64,000 nt of DNA, taken from positions 1 to 64,000 of the forward strand of contig SCOI01000015.1 in NCBI GenBank assembly GCA_005503085.1, written 5' to 3'. Shown piece after piece: positions 16,100 to 28,286 of this stretch; the stretch's first letter is position 1, and each line of letters begins with the position of its first letter. Below the pieces are notes generated by a model, which saw only the letters and a list, made by a program, of their open reading frames with translations, was not told the origin of the DNA and did no database searches. Made by a program: the position numbers and the translations under genes. Source of the DNA: Burkholderiales bacterium C2. GTDB lineage: Bacteria > Pseudomonadota > Gammaproteobacteria > Burkholderiales > Burkholderiaceae_C.

Positions 16100-16735
16100 A
16101 TGCGACTCATTGCTGTCCTGGTGCTGGCCCTGATCGGGCCGGTTCACGCGAACACGCTGGACCAGGCCCTGGCCGCCTACGAGCGCGGCGAGCTGGAGAC
16201 GGCGGCCAAGGGCTTTGCCGAGCTGTCGCGCCAGGGCCTGCCGCTGGGCGACTACAACCTGGCGATGATGCATATCCGCAGCGAGCTGCCCCAGCCCGAC
16301 CTGCCCGAGGCCAAGCGCCTGCTGGAACGCGCGGCGTCACAGCGCCTGGTGCGGGCCCAGCTGGCGCTGGGTCAATGGCATGAGCAGGGGCTGCAGGGCA
16401 AGGCCGACCTACGCGCCGCCGCGCATTGGTACGGGTTGGCGGCGGCCTCGGGTAGCGTCGACGGCCAGGTGCAGCTGGCCACCGCCTATTACCTGGGTCG
16501 TGGCCTGGCCAAGAACATGACCCAGGCCGCGCACTGGTATCGCGAGGCGGCCAAGGGCGGCGATGTCGGCGCACAGTACCTGATCGCGTCGATGTACGAG
16601 AAGGGCCTGGGTGTGAGCGCCGATCTGCGGCTGGCGCGCTACTGGTACGACATCGCCGCGCGCAATGGCGACGAGGCCGCGCCGGCCAAGCTCAAGGAGC
16701 TCGATCAGCGCCTGGCAGCGAAGCCAGCCGCCTAG
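16100..16735 (+). CDS. Secreted Sel1-like repeat protein
   Basis: The 211-residue protein has a cleavable signal peptide (about residues 1-18, ending VHA). It then has Sel1/TPR-like repeats of about 36 residues, seen as LPLGDYNLAMMHI, AQLALGQWHEQGLQGKADLRAAAHWYGLAA, VQLATAYYLGRGLAKNMTQAAHWYREAA and AQYLIASMYEKGLGVSADLRLARYWYDIAA. Such periplasmic scaffolds bind partner proteins, but the partner is unknown. It sits between ybeD and lipB on the opposite strand. Its stop overlaps the ybeD stop by 4 nt. Confidence 0.85.
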   Translation: MRLIAVLVLALIGPVHANTLDQALAAYERGELETAAKGFAELSRQGLPLGDYNLAMMHIRSELPQPDLPEAKRLLERAASQRLVRAQLALGQWHEQGLQGKADLRAAAHWYGLAAASGSVDGQVQLATAYYLGRGLAKNMTQAAHWYREAAKGGDVGAQYLIASMYEKGLGVSADLRLARYWYDIAARNGDEAAPAKLKELDQRLAAKPAA

Positions 16736-17019
16736 AGAACCACCTTCACCATCGGATGCGTAGTCAAGGTCCGATACAGCTCATCGAGCTGCTCGCGGCT
16801 GGTCGCGGTGACGGTGATCGTCAGTCCCAGATAGTTGCCGCCCTTGCTGGGTCGCTGCTCGACGGTGGTGGCATCGAACTCGGGGTCGAAGTTCTTCGCC
16901 ACCATCACGATGGCCTCGACAAAGCCCTCGACATGGGCCCCCATCACCTTGATCGGAAAGCGCGAGGGGTATTCGATCAGCGACTGCTCGGGCGGGATGT
17001 CGGGCGGGGTGAAACTCAT
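16732..17019 (-). CDS. ybeD: YbeD/DUF493 family protein
   Basis: The 95-residue protein is a small alpha/beta domain of the YbeD family: FPIKVMGAHVEGF, KGGNYLGLTITVTATSREQLDELYRTL and HPMVKVVL. Its biochemical role is not established. Fold similarity to ACT-like regulatory domains and constant linkage to lipB suggest a role in lipoate metabolism or regulation. It follows dat by 14 nt on the same strand, preserving the dacA-(dat)-ybeD order seen in other proteobacteria. Confidence 0.88.
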   Translation of the reverse strand: MSFTPPDIPPEQSLIEYPSRFPIKVMGAHVEGFVEAIVMVAKNFDPEFDATTVEQRPSKGGNYLGLTITVTATSREQLDELYRTLTTHPMVKVVL

Positions 17020-17033
17020 GATGGCTGCTCTTC

Positions 17034-17909
17034 TCAGATCGATTGCAATGGCTTGGCGCGCTGGTAGGCCTCGTACAGGCGGGCATAGACCGGCCCGGGC
17101 TTGCCGCGCAGCGCGCCATGGCCGACCGGCTCATGGTCCAGCGTCGTCACAGGCAGCACTTCCTTGGTGGCCGAGCTGAGGATGATCTCGTCGGCGGCGA
17201 AGACCTCGGCTTCCGAGATCGGGCGCAGGTTGTAGCCGATGCCGCAGTCCTCGCAGAGTTCGCGCAGCAGTTCGACGCGGATGCCCTCCAGCACCTGCTC
17301 GCTCTTGGGCACGCCCAGCAGCGCACCTTCCTTGACGATCCAGACATTCGAGGACGAGGCCTCGGTCAGGTGGCCGTCGCGGAACATGATGGTCTCCAGC
17401 GCGCCCTGGTCGGCCGAGATCTGGCGCGCCAGCACATTGCCCAGCAGCGAGATGCTCTTGATGTCGCCACGCTCCCAGCGGAAGTCGCGGGCCGACAGGC
17501 AGGCCACGCCCTGATGGCGCTCCTCGGCCGACACCAGCTTGGCCGGCGCGCTGTAGGAGAAGGCGGTGGGCGCGATGTCCTTGGGCATCACATGGTTGCG
17601 TGGTGCGACGCCGCGGGTGATCTGCAGATACAGCCACTGATCGTCGGCATCGACCGAGGCGATCAGCTGCCGTCCCACCGCCAGCCATTCGGCGCGGGTC
17701 AGCGGGTTCTCGATGCGCAGCTTGGCGAGGCTGCGATCCAGCCGGTCCATATGCGAATCAAAGCGGAACAGGCGCCGGCCATAGACCGGCACCATTTCGT
17801 AGACGCCGTCGCCGAAGATGAAGCCGCGATCCATCACCGAGATCTTGGCCTCGGCCAGCGGCGTGTACTCACCATTCAGATAACAGCGGACATCGGGCAG
17901 TGCGTGCAT
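17034..17909 (-). CDS. dat: D-amino acid aminotransferase
   Basis: This PLP fold-type IV transaminase makes or consumes D-alanine and D-glutamate. The protein has 291 residues. The PLP lysine is Lys151 in GDIKSISLLGNVLA. The substrate signature RGVAPRNHVMP (residues 99-109) is typical of D-amino acid enzymes and separates it from branched-chain aminotransferases. It lies between a D-Ala-D-Ala carboxypeptidase gene and ybeD on the same strand. This fits a role in recycling or supplying D-amino acids for the cell wall. Confidence 0.9.
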   Translation of the reverse strand: MHALPDVRCYLNGEYTPLAEAKISVMDRGFIFGDGVYEMVPVYGRRLFRFDSHMDRLDRSLAKLRIENPLTRAEWLAVGRQLIASVDADDQWLYLQITRGVAPRNHVMPKDIAPTAFSYSAPAKLVSAEERHQGVACLSARDFRWERGDIKSISLLGNVLARQISADQGALETIMFRDGHLTEASSSNVWIVKEGALLGVPKSEQVLEGIRVELLRELCEDCGIGYNLRPISEAEVFAADEIILSSATKEVLPVTTLDHEPVGHGALRGKPGPVYARLYEAYQRAKPLQSI

Positions 17910-17947
17910 GGCGTTCTCCTCGGACCCATCAAGAGCTTACGCCCGAA

Positions 17948-19096
17948 TCACTTGATCCAGAGCCGGATCGCGTCCCAGGCGCGGCCGAAGATGCCGGCCA
18001 GCGCCACCTCCTGCTGCACCACCAGCGGCACCTCGGCCACCGGCGTGCCGGCGGCTGTCATCACCTTCAGCGTGCCGACCCTCTGGCCCTTGGCCAGCGG
18101 CGCGACCAGCGGGTCGGTGCGCTCGACCTTGGTCTGCAGCTTGCCGCCCTCGCCGCGCGGCACGGCAATGAACACCGCGCCCGCCGCGCCCAGCTTGGCC
18201 TCGGGCACGGCGCCCTTCCAGACCGGCACTGTGGAGACGGCCTGGTCCTTGTCGAACAGGCGCACCGCGTCATAGGCCGAGTAGCCCCAGTTCAGCAGCT
18301 TCTGGCTTTCGCTGGCGCGGGCCTGCATCGAGGCCGTGCCCATCACGACACTGATCAGGCGGCGCTTGCCGTTCGGGAACTCGCGCTGAGCGCTGGTGAC
18401 CAGGCAATAGCCGGCCGCCTCGGTGTAGCCGGTCTTCAGGCCGTCGACGCTGGGATCGCGGCCCAGCAGCAGATTGCGGTTGGGCTGGCGGATCTTGTTG
18501 TAGGTGTACTCGCGCTGCGAGTAGTAGCCGTAGTACTCGGGGAAATCGCGGATCAGGCTGGCGGCGATCACCGACAGATCGCGCGCGCTGCTCTTGTGGC
18601 CCGGCTCGGTCATGCCGGTGACATTCTTGAACTGGGTGTTCTTCAGGCCCCAGGCCTGGGCCTGGCGGTTCATCATCGCGACGAACTGCTCGACCGTGCC
18701 GCCCACGCCCTCGGCCAGCGCCACCGAGGCGTCATTGCCCGACTGGATGATCATGCCGCGCAGCAGCTCGTCGACCTTGGGCGTCATCGTCGTGTCGATG
18801 AACATCAGCGAGGGATCGCCCTTGCGCTCGTCCCAGGCACGCTGGGACACCGTCAGCGTCTGCTCCAGCGTCAGGCGCTTTTCCTTCAGCGCGCTGAAGA
18901 CCATATAGGCCGTCATCAGCTTGGTCAGCGAGGCCGGGTCCTGCGGCTGGTCGGCTTCGCGCTCGGCCAGCACCTTGTTGGCCGTGACGTCGAACAGGAT
19001 GAAATTGCGCGCGGCTATCTCGGGCGGCTGCGGCGCCTGGGCCAGGGTGTTGAGGGCGCTGGCGGCGGCCAGCACGAAGGCAATCAATCGCTTCAT
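17948..19096 (-). CDS. dacA: D-alanyl-D-alanine carboxypeptidase (PBP5/6 type)
   Basis: This enzyme trims the terminal D-Ala from peptidoglycan pentapeptides in the periplasm. The 382-residue protein has a signal peptide (residues 1-20). The three active-site motifs are SLTK with Ser56 and Lys59, SGN at 119-121, and KTG at 221-223. The C-terminal domain ends with an amphipathic segment (FGRAWDAIRLWIK) that anchors such enzymes to the outer face of the inner membrane. It is the first gene of the dacA-dat-ybeD run. Confidence 0.95.
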   Translation of the reverse strand: MKRLIAFVLAAASALNTLAQAPQPPEIAARNFILFDVTANKVLAEREADQPQDPASLTKLMTAYMVFSALKEKRLTLEQTLTVSQRAWDERKGDPSLMFIDTTMTPKVDELLRGMIIQSGNDASVALAEGVGGTVEQFVAMMNRQAQAWGLKNTQFKNVTGMTEPGHKSSARDLSVIAASLIRDFPEYYGYYSQREYTYNKIRQPNRNLLLGRDPSVDGLKTGYTEAAGYCLVTSAQREFPNGKRRLISVVMGTASMQARASESQKLLNWGYSAYDAVRLFDKDQAVSTVPVWKGAVPEAKLGAAGAVFIAVPRGEGGKLQTKVERTDPLVAPLAKGQRVGTLKVMTAAGTPVAEVPLVVQQEVALAGIFGRAWDAIRLWIK

Positions 19097-19125
19097 CGGA
19101 ACAGGGTCTCAGGGAAAGTGGCGGA

Positions 19126-19743
19126 TCAGGCTGGGTGCCAGCCGCGCAGAACAATGTCCTTGAGCAGCGGCAGCTGCCCATGGAAGAAATGGCCGACGCC
19201 GGGCACCACGGTGACCGGCAGGGCCTGCGGCCGCGCCCAGTCCAGCACGGCGGCCAGCGGCACGACATCGTCGGCCTCGCCATGGATCACCAGGGTATCG
19301 GCCGGCACCGGCGCGGTGTCGAAACGGCTGGTGGCCGGGCCGACCAGACACAGGCGCTCGGCGGCGACCTCCAGGCGGCGCGCCGCCTGCGAGGCGACAA
19401 AGCCGCCGAAGGAGAAGCCGGCCAGCGCCAGCGGCAGCGCGGCATCGCGGGCATGGGCGATCACGGCCAGCGCATCGTCAACCTCGCCGCGCCCCTCGTC
19501 CCAGGCACCGGCCGAGCGGCCGATGCCACGGAAGTTGAAGCGCACCGCGCGGTAGCCCAGCTGCACAAAGGCACGCGCCAGCGTTTGCACGACCTTGTTG
19601 TCCATCGTGCCGCCCTGCGTCGGGTTCGGATGGCAGATCACCGCGACGCCGCGCAAGACCTGACCCTCTGCCGGCAGATCCACCGCGCACTCGATCTCGC
19701 CGGCCGGGCCGGCGATCAACAGCTTCTCGGTTCGCGAGTTCAT
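19126..19743 (-). CDS. Alpha/beta hydrolase, dienelactone-hydrolase-like
   Basis: From the ATG at 19743 the protein has 205 residues. It has the small alpha/beta hydrolase layout: AVICHPNPTQGGTMDNKVVQ, FNFRGIGRSAG, the nucleophile elbow GFSFGGF, and DTLVIHGEADDVVPL with the acid. The final His lies in VPGVGHFFHGQL. The HPNPTQGGTMDNKV block is typical of a conserved proteobacterial subfamily of unknown substrate. It is adjacent to the ferredoxin gene upstream (4-nt gap) and likely co-transcribed. Confidence 0.85.
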   Translation of the reverse strand: MNSRTEKLLIAGPAGEIECAVDLPAEGQVLRGVAVICHPNPTQGGTMDNKVVQTLARAFVQLGYRAVRFNFRGIGRSAGAWDEGRGEVDDALAVIAHARDAALPLALAGFSFGGFVASQAARRLEVAAERLCLVGPATSRFDTAPVPADTLVIHGEADDVVPLAAVLDWARPQALPVTVVPGVGHFFHGQLPLLKDIVLRGWHPA

Positions 19744-19747
19744 CGCC

Positions 19748-20074
19748 TCAGCGCCCGACGTTGTCCGGCAGCAGCAGGCGCTCGACCACCCGGCCCTGCT
19801 GCAGATGCTGCTCGACGATCTCGTCGATATCGCTGGCATCGACATAGCTGTACCAGACGGCGTCCGGATAGACCACGGCCACCGGGCCGCCGGCGCAGCG
19901 GTCCAGGCAACCGGCCTTGTTGACGCGCACGCCGCCGGGGCCGGCTAGGCCCAGGGCCTTGACCCTGGACTTGCAGTGATCGAAACCGGCCTGCGCACCA
20001 TGCTGGGCGCAGGCGTTGTCGCCGCTGTCGCGCTGGTTCAGGCAGAAGAAGATGTGGCGCTGGAAATAACTCAT
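19748..20074 (-). CDS. (2Fe-2S) thioredoxin-like ferredoxin
   Basis: The 108-residue protein begins MSYFQRHIFFCLNQRDSG. It has four cysteines arranged as in thioredoxin-fold 2Fe-2S ferredoxins: Cys11, Cys34 in DHCKSR, and Cys56 and Cys60 in NKAGCLDRCAGGPVAVVYPD. It transfers electrons in the cytoplasm, and its partner is unknown. Cys22 (DNACAQH) is extra. It is followed by the hydrolase gene. Confidence 0.88.
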   Translation of the reverse strand: MSYFQRHIFFCLNQRDSGDNACAQHGAQAGFDHCKSRVKALGLAGPGGVRVNKAGCLDRCAGGPVAVVYPDAVWYSYVDASDIDEIVEQHLQQGRVVERLLLPDNVGR

Positions 20075-20099
20075 AGCGGCGATTGTAGGCAGTGCGGGT

Positions 20100-22977
<2,878 letters not shown>

Positions 22978-22978
<1 letters not shown>

Positions 22979-24042
22979 TGCGGGTCTTTCACATCCATGG
23001 CGAGCAGTTCATCGAGCTGCAGATGCTGCCGGCGGATCTGCCACCGGAAGGCTTTCTCTGGGTGGGCTGCGCACGCCAGGAATTGCCGGAGCGGATCGGC
23101 GGCCTGCAGCAGCATCTGCAAGGCTGGGGCTGTGGCCCGCTGGTCGATCTGCATGTCTCCGACCTGCTGAACAGCCAGCTGCCCTCACACTACGACTACA
23201 CCTCCTGGTACGACCTGCTGGTGTTCCGTCGTCTGGCTGCGGCCGGCAAGGCGGGCGAGGCCTCGCCGCCCGCGCTGCTGAGCATAGACACCAGCCCGGT
23301 CGGCTTTGCGCTGTTCGACCGCGTGCTGATCAGCATCCATCCCGACGACTGTGCGGTGCGCGAGTATTTCGCGGCCCGCATGGGCCAGCTCACGCAAGCC
23401 TCGGACTTCCGCGGCTCGGCCCGCCTGCCCAGCAACACCAGCGATCTGATGCTGCGCATGGTCAACCATATGGTGGACAGCTATCTGGAGCTGCGCCGCC
23501 AGCTGACCCGGCAGCTGGTGGGCCTGCAGCAGGCCTTGATGGACCCGCGCAGCCGCTTTAGCGACTGGCAGCTGCTGCTCGATGCGCGCAACAGCCTGCA
23601 TCTGCTGGAAGACACTTGCGAGGACCAGCGCAGCGCGATCCAGGAATGGCTGGACGCGCTGGAGGACTGGCCGATGCCGGCCGAGCCGCAGGGCCAGCGC
23701 GAGCGCGAGCTGCTGCGGGTGCGCTCGCGCGATGTGCTGGAGCATGTGGAGCGGGTGCTCAGCCATGTGCGGCGGCTGGAGTCTTCATCGGAATCGGCAG
23801 TGCAGATGCATTTCTCGGCGCTGAGCCACCGCACCAACGCCATCATGCGCACGCTGACCGTGCTGACCGCGATCTTTCTGCCGCTGAACCTGATCACCGG
23901 CATCTTCGGCATGAACTTCGATGCGCTGCCGCTGATCCACAACGCCAAGGGCGTGTGGATCGCCTTGGGACTGATGCTGGCGCTGGCCCTGGCGCTGGGC
24001 GCCTTCTTCTGGCGCAAGCGCTATCTGGGCACCCAGCGCTAG
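22978..24042 (+). CDS. corA: CorA-family magnesium/divalent cation channel
   Basis: The 354-residue protein has a soluble N-terminal domain, a long helical stalk (LRRQLTRQLVGLQQALMDPR onwards) and two C-terminal membrane helices. The signature GMN follows the first helix in LITGIFGMNFDALPLI. CorA proteins form pentameric Mg2+ channels, and some relatives export zinc or other ions. Translation is probably coupled to hemB through the one-base stop/start overlap. That is an unusual pairing but consistent with a magnesium-dependent HemB. Confidence 0.88.
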
Positions 24043-24045
24043 CGC

Positions 24046-24492
24046 TCAGGCCTTCAGATAGGGATCGGCGAAACCGAGCGCGATCATGATCTCGCTCTCG
24101 CGCGCCTCCATGCACTCGGCCTCGTCGTCCTCTTCATGGTCGTAGCCCTGCGCATGCAGCGTGCCATGCACCAGCATATGGGCATAGTGGGCGACCAGGT
24201 CCAGCCCCATCTCCTGCGCCTCGCGCTCGACCACCTCGGCACAGATCAGCAGATCGGCACCGACCACCGGCTCATGGCTGTAGTCGAAGGTCAGCACATT
24301 GGTCGCGTAGTCCTTGCTGCGGAAGTCCTTGTTGAGCTGGCGACCCTCCTCGGCATCGACGATGCGCACCGCGATCTCGCCCGGCAACTCCAGCGCCGCG
24401 CGTATCCAGCGCGCCACCTTGTGGCGCGGCAGCAGGGCCTTGTGGCGCGGGTCGGCGAATTGCAGCGACAGGCTCAGTTCGGGGCGGCTCAT
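24046..24492 (-). CDS. ybeY: Endoribonuclease YbeY (16S rRNA maturation)
   Basis: YbeY is a single-strand RNase needed for 16S rRNA 3'-end maturation and 70S quality control. The 148-residue protein has the metal-binding triad in [19 protein letters not shown] (HxxxHxxxxxH) and the preceding [19 protein letters not shown] block. Its start overlaps the phoH stop by 4 nt, giving the usual phoH-ybeY order. The third gene often found in this operon, ybeX/corC, is missing. The convergent corA lies beyond. Confidence 0.95.
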   Translation of the reverse strand: MSRPELSLSLQFADPRHKALLPRHKVARWIRAALELPGEIAVRIVDAEEGRQLNKDFRSKDYATNVLTFDYSHEPVVGADLLICAEVVEREAQEMGLDLVAHYAHMLVHGTLHAQGYDHEEDDEAECMEARESEIMIALGFADPYLKA

Positions 24493-25457
24493 GACTTGGC
24501 TTTCTCGTAGGCCTCGACGATGCGGGCCACCAGCGGGTGGCGCACGATGTCTTGCGAGGTGAAGCGCGTCATCGCAATGCCCTTGACCTTGGCCAGCACG
24601 CGCTCGGCATCGACCAGCCCGCTGTTGATGCCCTTAGGCAGATCGATCTGGCTGGTGTCGCCGGTGACCACGCATTTGCTGCCGAAGCCGATGCGGGTCA
24701 GGAACATCTTCATCTGCTCGGGCGTGGTGTTCTGCGCCTCGTCGAGGATCACAAAGGCATGGTTCAAGGTGCGCCCGCGCATAAAGGCCAGCGGCGCGAT
24801 CTCCAGCTGGCCCTTCTCGAAGGCCTTGCTGACCCGGTCGAAACCCATCAGGTCATAGAGCGCGTCGTAGAGCGGACGCAGATAGGGGTCGACCTTCTGC
24901 GTCAGGTCGCCGGGCAGAAAGCCCAGGCGTTCGCCGGCCTCGACCGCGGGGCGGGTCAGGATGATGCGCTGCACCGTCGAACGCTCCAGCGCATCGATCG
25001 CGCAGGCCACCGCCAGAAAGGTCTTGCCGGTGCCGGCCGGGCCCAGGCCGAAGGTGATGTCATGCGCCAGGATATGGCGGAGGTACTCATGCTGGCGCGG
25101 CGTGCGGCCGGCCAGGTCGGCGCGGCGGGTGCGCAGCACGATGGCATCGGCGGCGGGCGTGGCGACCGCTGCCGGCTTGCCCTTCACCGCCGGCCCCAGG
25201 TCGGCGACGGCCTCGGCCAGCGCCAGCTGCAAGGTCTCGGCCGGGATGGTTCGCCGGGCCCGCTCGTACAAGGCGATCAGCAGTTGCTGGCAGCGCTGGG
25301 CGGCCGCCTTCGGGCCCTCGATGCGGAATTGCTCGTTGCGGCGCGTGATCTTCACGCCCAAGACGGCCTCGATCTGGCGCAGATGCTCGTCCAGCATGCC
25401 GCACAGATGGGACAGGCGGCTGTTATCGGTCGGGGTGAAGAGCTGTCGGATGATCAA
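24489..25457 (-). CDS. ybeZ: PhoH-like NTPase (YbeZ)
   Basis: PhoH-like proteins are ATPases linked to RNA metabolism and functionally paired with YbeY. The AAA-like core has Walker A GPAGTGKT and Walker [10 protein letters not shown], followed by [22 protein letters not shown] placed the start at the TTG at 25457 ([15 protein letters not shown]), where family similarity begins, giving 322 residues. An ATG at 25397 would cut into conserved sequence, and an ATG at 25541 adds a tail unlike the family. It is the promoter-proximal gene of the ybeZ-ybeY unit. Confidence 0.92.
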   Translation of the reverse strand: MIIRQLFTPTDNSRLSHLCGMLDEHLRQIEAVLGVKITRRNEQFRIEGPKAAAQRCQQLLIALYERARRTIPAETLQLALAEAVADLGPAVKGKPAAVATPAADAIVLRTRRADLAGRTPRQHEYLRHILAHDITFGLGPAGTGKTFLAVACAIDALERSTVQRIILTRPAVEAGERLGFLPGDLTQKVDPYLRPLYDALYDLMGFDRVSKAFEKGQLEIAPLAFMRGRTLNHAFVILDEAQNTTPEQMKMFLTRIGFGSKCVVTGDTSQIDLPKGINSGLVDAERVLAKVKGIAMTRFTSQDIVRHPLVARIVEAYEKAKS

Positions 25458-25552
25458 GGCGGGACTTTCGCAGGAGCTGCAGGCAAGGTGCGCATTGTCG
25501 CCGGTACATGCCCCAGGGCGGCGGCCCGCCGCCTCCTGCACAATCGCGCCCC

Positions 25553-26899
25553 ATGCGATTCAGAACTCCATTGATGCCGGGTGGCGGCGCGCTCGCCCTG
25601 CTGCTGCCGACCTGGGCCCTGGCACAGCCGGACCAGGCGCCTGTGGCCGCCCTCTGGCAGACGCTGCTGCCGCAGCTGCTGTGCGCGATGCTGGCGCTGA
25701 TGGGGCTGACCCTGGCCCTGCTGTCACGCATCCATGCGCGCGAGCGCCATCTGGTCTTTCTGGCCGCCCTGATGGGGCTGTGGGTGCTGCGCTCGGCGCT
25801 GGATTGGGTGACGCTGCCGCAGCTTGGCGAGGACCGGCGCCTGCTGCTCTCGACCGCCTTGCTGCCCTGGCTGAGCCTGTGCCTGATCCAGTTTCTGCTG
25901 CGTCCCACCGGTGGCCAGCGGCCCTGGCTGGACCTGGCACTGCCGCTGCAGGCGGTGCTGGTGCCGCTGAGCCTGCTGCTCTTGCCGGCGCAGATGACCC
26001 TGCTGAGCCAGGCCTGGTCGGCACTGCTGGTCCTGCAGGTGCTGGCCGCCATGGCCTGGCATCTGCGCGAGCGCCGCGGGCTCAGGACTCCGGTGCTGCT
26101 CGGATTGGGTGCCATCGCGCTGCTGCTGGAGCTGGTGACGCCATGGCGGCCGGCGGCCCTCGTGCTGCCGCTGCTGCTGCTGGCGCTGGGCCTGCAGATC
26201 ATCCTGAACATCGCCCATGCCCGCGTCAACGCCGAGCACCTGCAGCTCGAACATGAGCAGCATGCGCAGGCCAAAGTGGCCGATATCGAGCGCAGCTTCA
26301 GCGAGATGGCCGAGCAGAAGCTGGAGCAGGTGACCGAGCGCGAGCGCAAGCGCATCGCCGCCGATCTGCACGACGATCTGGGCGCCAAGCTGCTGACCAT
26401 CGTGCACACCAGCGAGTCCGACCGCATCTCGACCCTGGCGCGTGAGGCGCTGGAGGAGATGCGCCTGTCGGTGCGCGGCCTGACCGGCAAGCCGGTGCAA
26501 CTGCTGGACGCTTTGGGCGACTGGCGCGCCGAGGTCGTCTCGCGCCTGGGTCAGGCCAATATCCTGGCCGAGTGGAAGGCGCCCGCCGAAGAAGTGATCC
26601 ACACCTTGCAGGCGCGCGCCTATGTGCAGACCACGCGCATCTTCCGCGAGGCGGTCAGCAACATCATCAAGCACAGCGGCGCCACCCATTGCGTGGTCAG
26701 CTGCACGGTGCTGGATGGCGATTTCCTGGTCGTGATCCAGGATAACGGCCAGGGCATCACGACCGAGCTGGACGGCCGGCTCGACAAGGGCCACGGCATG
26801 GCCAGCATGAAGTCGCGCGCCAAGCAGATGCATGGGCAGTGTCTGGTCGAGTCCGGCCCGGGCTGGGGAACCGTGATCCGCCTCACGATTCCGCTCTGA
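25553..26899 (+). CDS. Membrane histidine kinase, NarL-partner (HisKA_3) type
   Basis: The 448-residue protein starts at the ATG at 25553 with a signal-like hydrophobic segment ending WALA. About six further membrane helices follow (to about residue 210), then a short coiled coil. The phospho-acceptor is in ERKRIAADLHDDLGAKLL, the HisKA_3 motif. The ATPase domain shows REAVSNIIKHSGATH, IQDNGQGI and GHGMASMKSRAKQM. The membrane region has no named ligand-binding domain. The response regulator gene 92 nt downstream is its obvious partner. The signal sensed is unknown. Confidence 0.88.
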   Translation: MRFRTPLMPGGGALALLLPTWALAQPDQAPVAALWQTLLPQLLCAMLALMGLTLALLSRIHARERHLVFLAALMGLWVLRSALDWVTLPQLGEDRRLLLSTALLPWLSLCLIQFLLRPTGGQRPWLDLALPLQAVLVPLSLLLLPAQMTLLSQAWSALLVLQVLAAMAWHLRERRGLRTPVLLGLGAIALLLELVTPWRPAALVLPLLLLALGLQIILNIAHARVNAEHLQLEHEQHAQAKVADIERSFSEMAEQKLEQVTERERKRIAADLHDDLGAKLLTIVHTSESDRISTLAREALEEMRLSVRGLTGKPVQLLDALGDWRAEVVSRLGQANILAEWKAPAEEVIHTLQARAYVQTTRIFREAVSNIIKHSGATHCVVSCTVLDGDFLVVIQDNGQGITTELDGRLDKGHGMASMKSRAKQMHGQCLVESGPGWGTVIRLTIPL

Positions 26900-26990
26900 A
26901 CAGCCCTTGCCAAGGATTGAGGCATTGGCTTTTGGGCCGATAAAGGCTAAGTTGTCCCCCATCGGGCCACCGTCCACACCGTACAAAACC

Positions 26991-27644
26991 ATGAACCATA
27001 TTCTTTTGCTGGAAGACATTCCGGAGATCCGCGCCTGGCTGAAAGCCCTGGTCAAGCAGATCTTCGTCAACGCCCAGATCACCGAGTGCTCACGGGTGCA
27101 GGACGCATTGAAGCAGGTGCAAACCCAGCGCTTCACGCTGGCCCTGCTGGACCTGGGCCTGCCGGACGGCTCGGGTGTGGACGTCGTGGCGGCTTTGCGC
27201 GAGCAGCAGCCCGAGGTGCAGTCGGTCATCGTCACGATCCACGACGACGACGAGCACCTGTTCCCGGCCCTGCAGGCCGGCGCCTTCGGCTATCTGCTGA
27301 AGGAGCAGTCACGCGAGCTGCTGGCCGAACAGTTGCAACGCATCAGCCAGGGTGAGCCGCCCTTGTCACCGTCGATCGCGCGCAAGGTGATCGCCTATTT
27401 CGCCGCCCAGCGCCGGCCCCAGGCGGCGGCCCTGCTGCACGAGGTCTCGCTGACCGACCGCGAGACCGAGGTGCTGCTGCGCGTGGCCAAGGGCTACACC
27501 CTGCCCGAGATCGGCGTGCAGCTGGGCTTGAGCCGCCACACGATTGCCGACTATGTGAAGCAGATCTATCGCAAGCTGAATGTCAGTTCGCGTGCGGAAG
27601 CGGCGCTGGAGGCACAACGCCTGGGTTTGTTCGGCAGGAATTGA
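26991..27644 (+). CDS. LuxR/NarL-type response regulator
   Basis: The 217-residue protein begins MNHILLLEDIPEIRAWL. The receiver has the phospho-Asp in LALLDLGLPDGSG and the Lys in GYLLKEQSREL. The C-terminal LuxR helix-turn-helix reads SLTDRETEVLLRVAKGYTLPEIGVQLGLSRHTIADYVKQIYRKL. It pairs with the kinase just upstream. Targets are not evident. Its stop is followed by a strong 9-bp hairpin (27651-27672) before ruvA. Confidence 0.92.
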   Translation: MNHILLLEDIPEIRAWLKALVKQIFVNAQITECSRVQDALKQVQTQRFTLALLDLGLPDGSGVDVVAALREQQPEVQSVIVTIHDDDEHLFPALQAGAFGYLLKEQSRELLAEQLQRISQGEPPLSPSIARKVIAYFAAQRRPQAAALLHEVSLTDRETEVLLRVAKGYTLPEIGVQLGLSRHTIADYVKQIYRKLNVSSRAEAALEAQRLGLFGRN

Positions 27645-27650
27645 TGTCCC

Positions 27651-27672
27651 TCGCTCGCGGGTACGCGAGCGA
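27651..27672. terminator. GC-rich hairpin between response regulator and ruvA
   Basis: TCGCTCGCG (27651-27659) and CGCGAGCGA (27664-27672) form a 9-bp perfect stem with loop GGTA. A small CCCC-GA-GGGG hairpin follows. There is no T-run, so termination is uncertain. A -10-like GATAAT (27705-27710) lies only 6 nt before the ruvA ATG. Confidence 0.45.
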
Positions 27673-27716
27673 TCCCCCGAGGGGATGCGCGCGCAATGCG
27701 CGTTGATAATCCCCTG

Positions 27717-28286
27717 ATGATCGGAAGACTCACAGGCGTCATCGCGGAGAAATCGCCCCCGCAAATCCTCATCGATGTGCAGGGCGTCGGCTACGAGGTC
27801 GACGTGCCGATGAGCACCTTCTACAACCTGCCTGGCCTGGGCGAGCGCGCCAGCCTGCTGACGCATCTGAGCATCCGCGAGGATGCCCATGTGCTGTTCG
27901 GTTTTCTGAGCGCCGAGGAGCGCAGCACCTTCCGCCAGCTCATCAAGATCAGCGGTGTCGGCCCCAAGATGGCCTTGTCGCTGCTGTCCGGCCTGTCGGT
28001 CGGCGAGCTGGCGCAGGCCGTCTCCAAGCAGGAGACCGGCCGCCTGGTCAAGGTGCCCGGCATCGGCAAGAAGACCGCCGAGCGCCTGCTGCTGGAACTC
28101 AAGGGCAAGCTCGGCCCCGATCTGTCGCTGCCGGTCAGCGTCGCCAATGACGCCCATGCAGACATCCTGCAGGCCCTGATCGCGCTGGGCTACTCCGACA
28201 AGGAAGCCGGCCTGGCGCTGAAATCGCTGCCGGCCGAAATCGGTGTCAGCGAGGGCATCAAGCTGGCGATGAAGAAACTCACATGA
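27717..28286 (+). CDS. ruvA: Holliday junction DNA helicase subunit RuvA
   Basis: RuvA binds Holliday junctions as a tetramer and loads RuvB. The 189-residue protein starts [28 protein letters not shown]. The helix-hairpin-helix region is [15 protein letters not shown] and [17 protein letters not shown], and the flexible linker and C-terminal domain III ([18 protein letters not shown]) follow. The stop overlaps ruvB by 4 nt. No ruvC is adjacent. Confidence 0.96.
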   Translation: MIGRLTGVIAEKSPPQILIDVQGVGYEVDVPMSTFYNLPGLGERASLLTHLSIREDAHVLFGFLSAEERSTFRQLIKISGVGPKMALSLLSGLSVGELAQAVSKQETGRLVKVPGIGKKTAERLLLELKGKLGPDLSLPVSVANDAHADILQALIALGYSDKEAGLALKSLPAEIGVSEGIKLAMKKLT

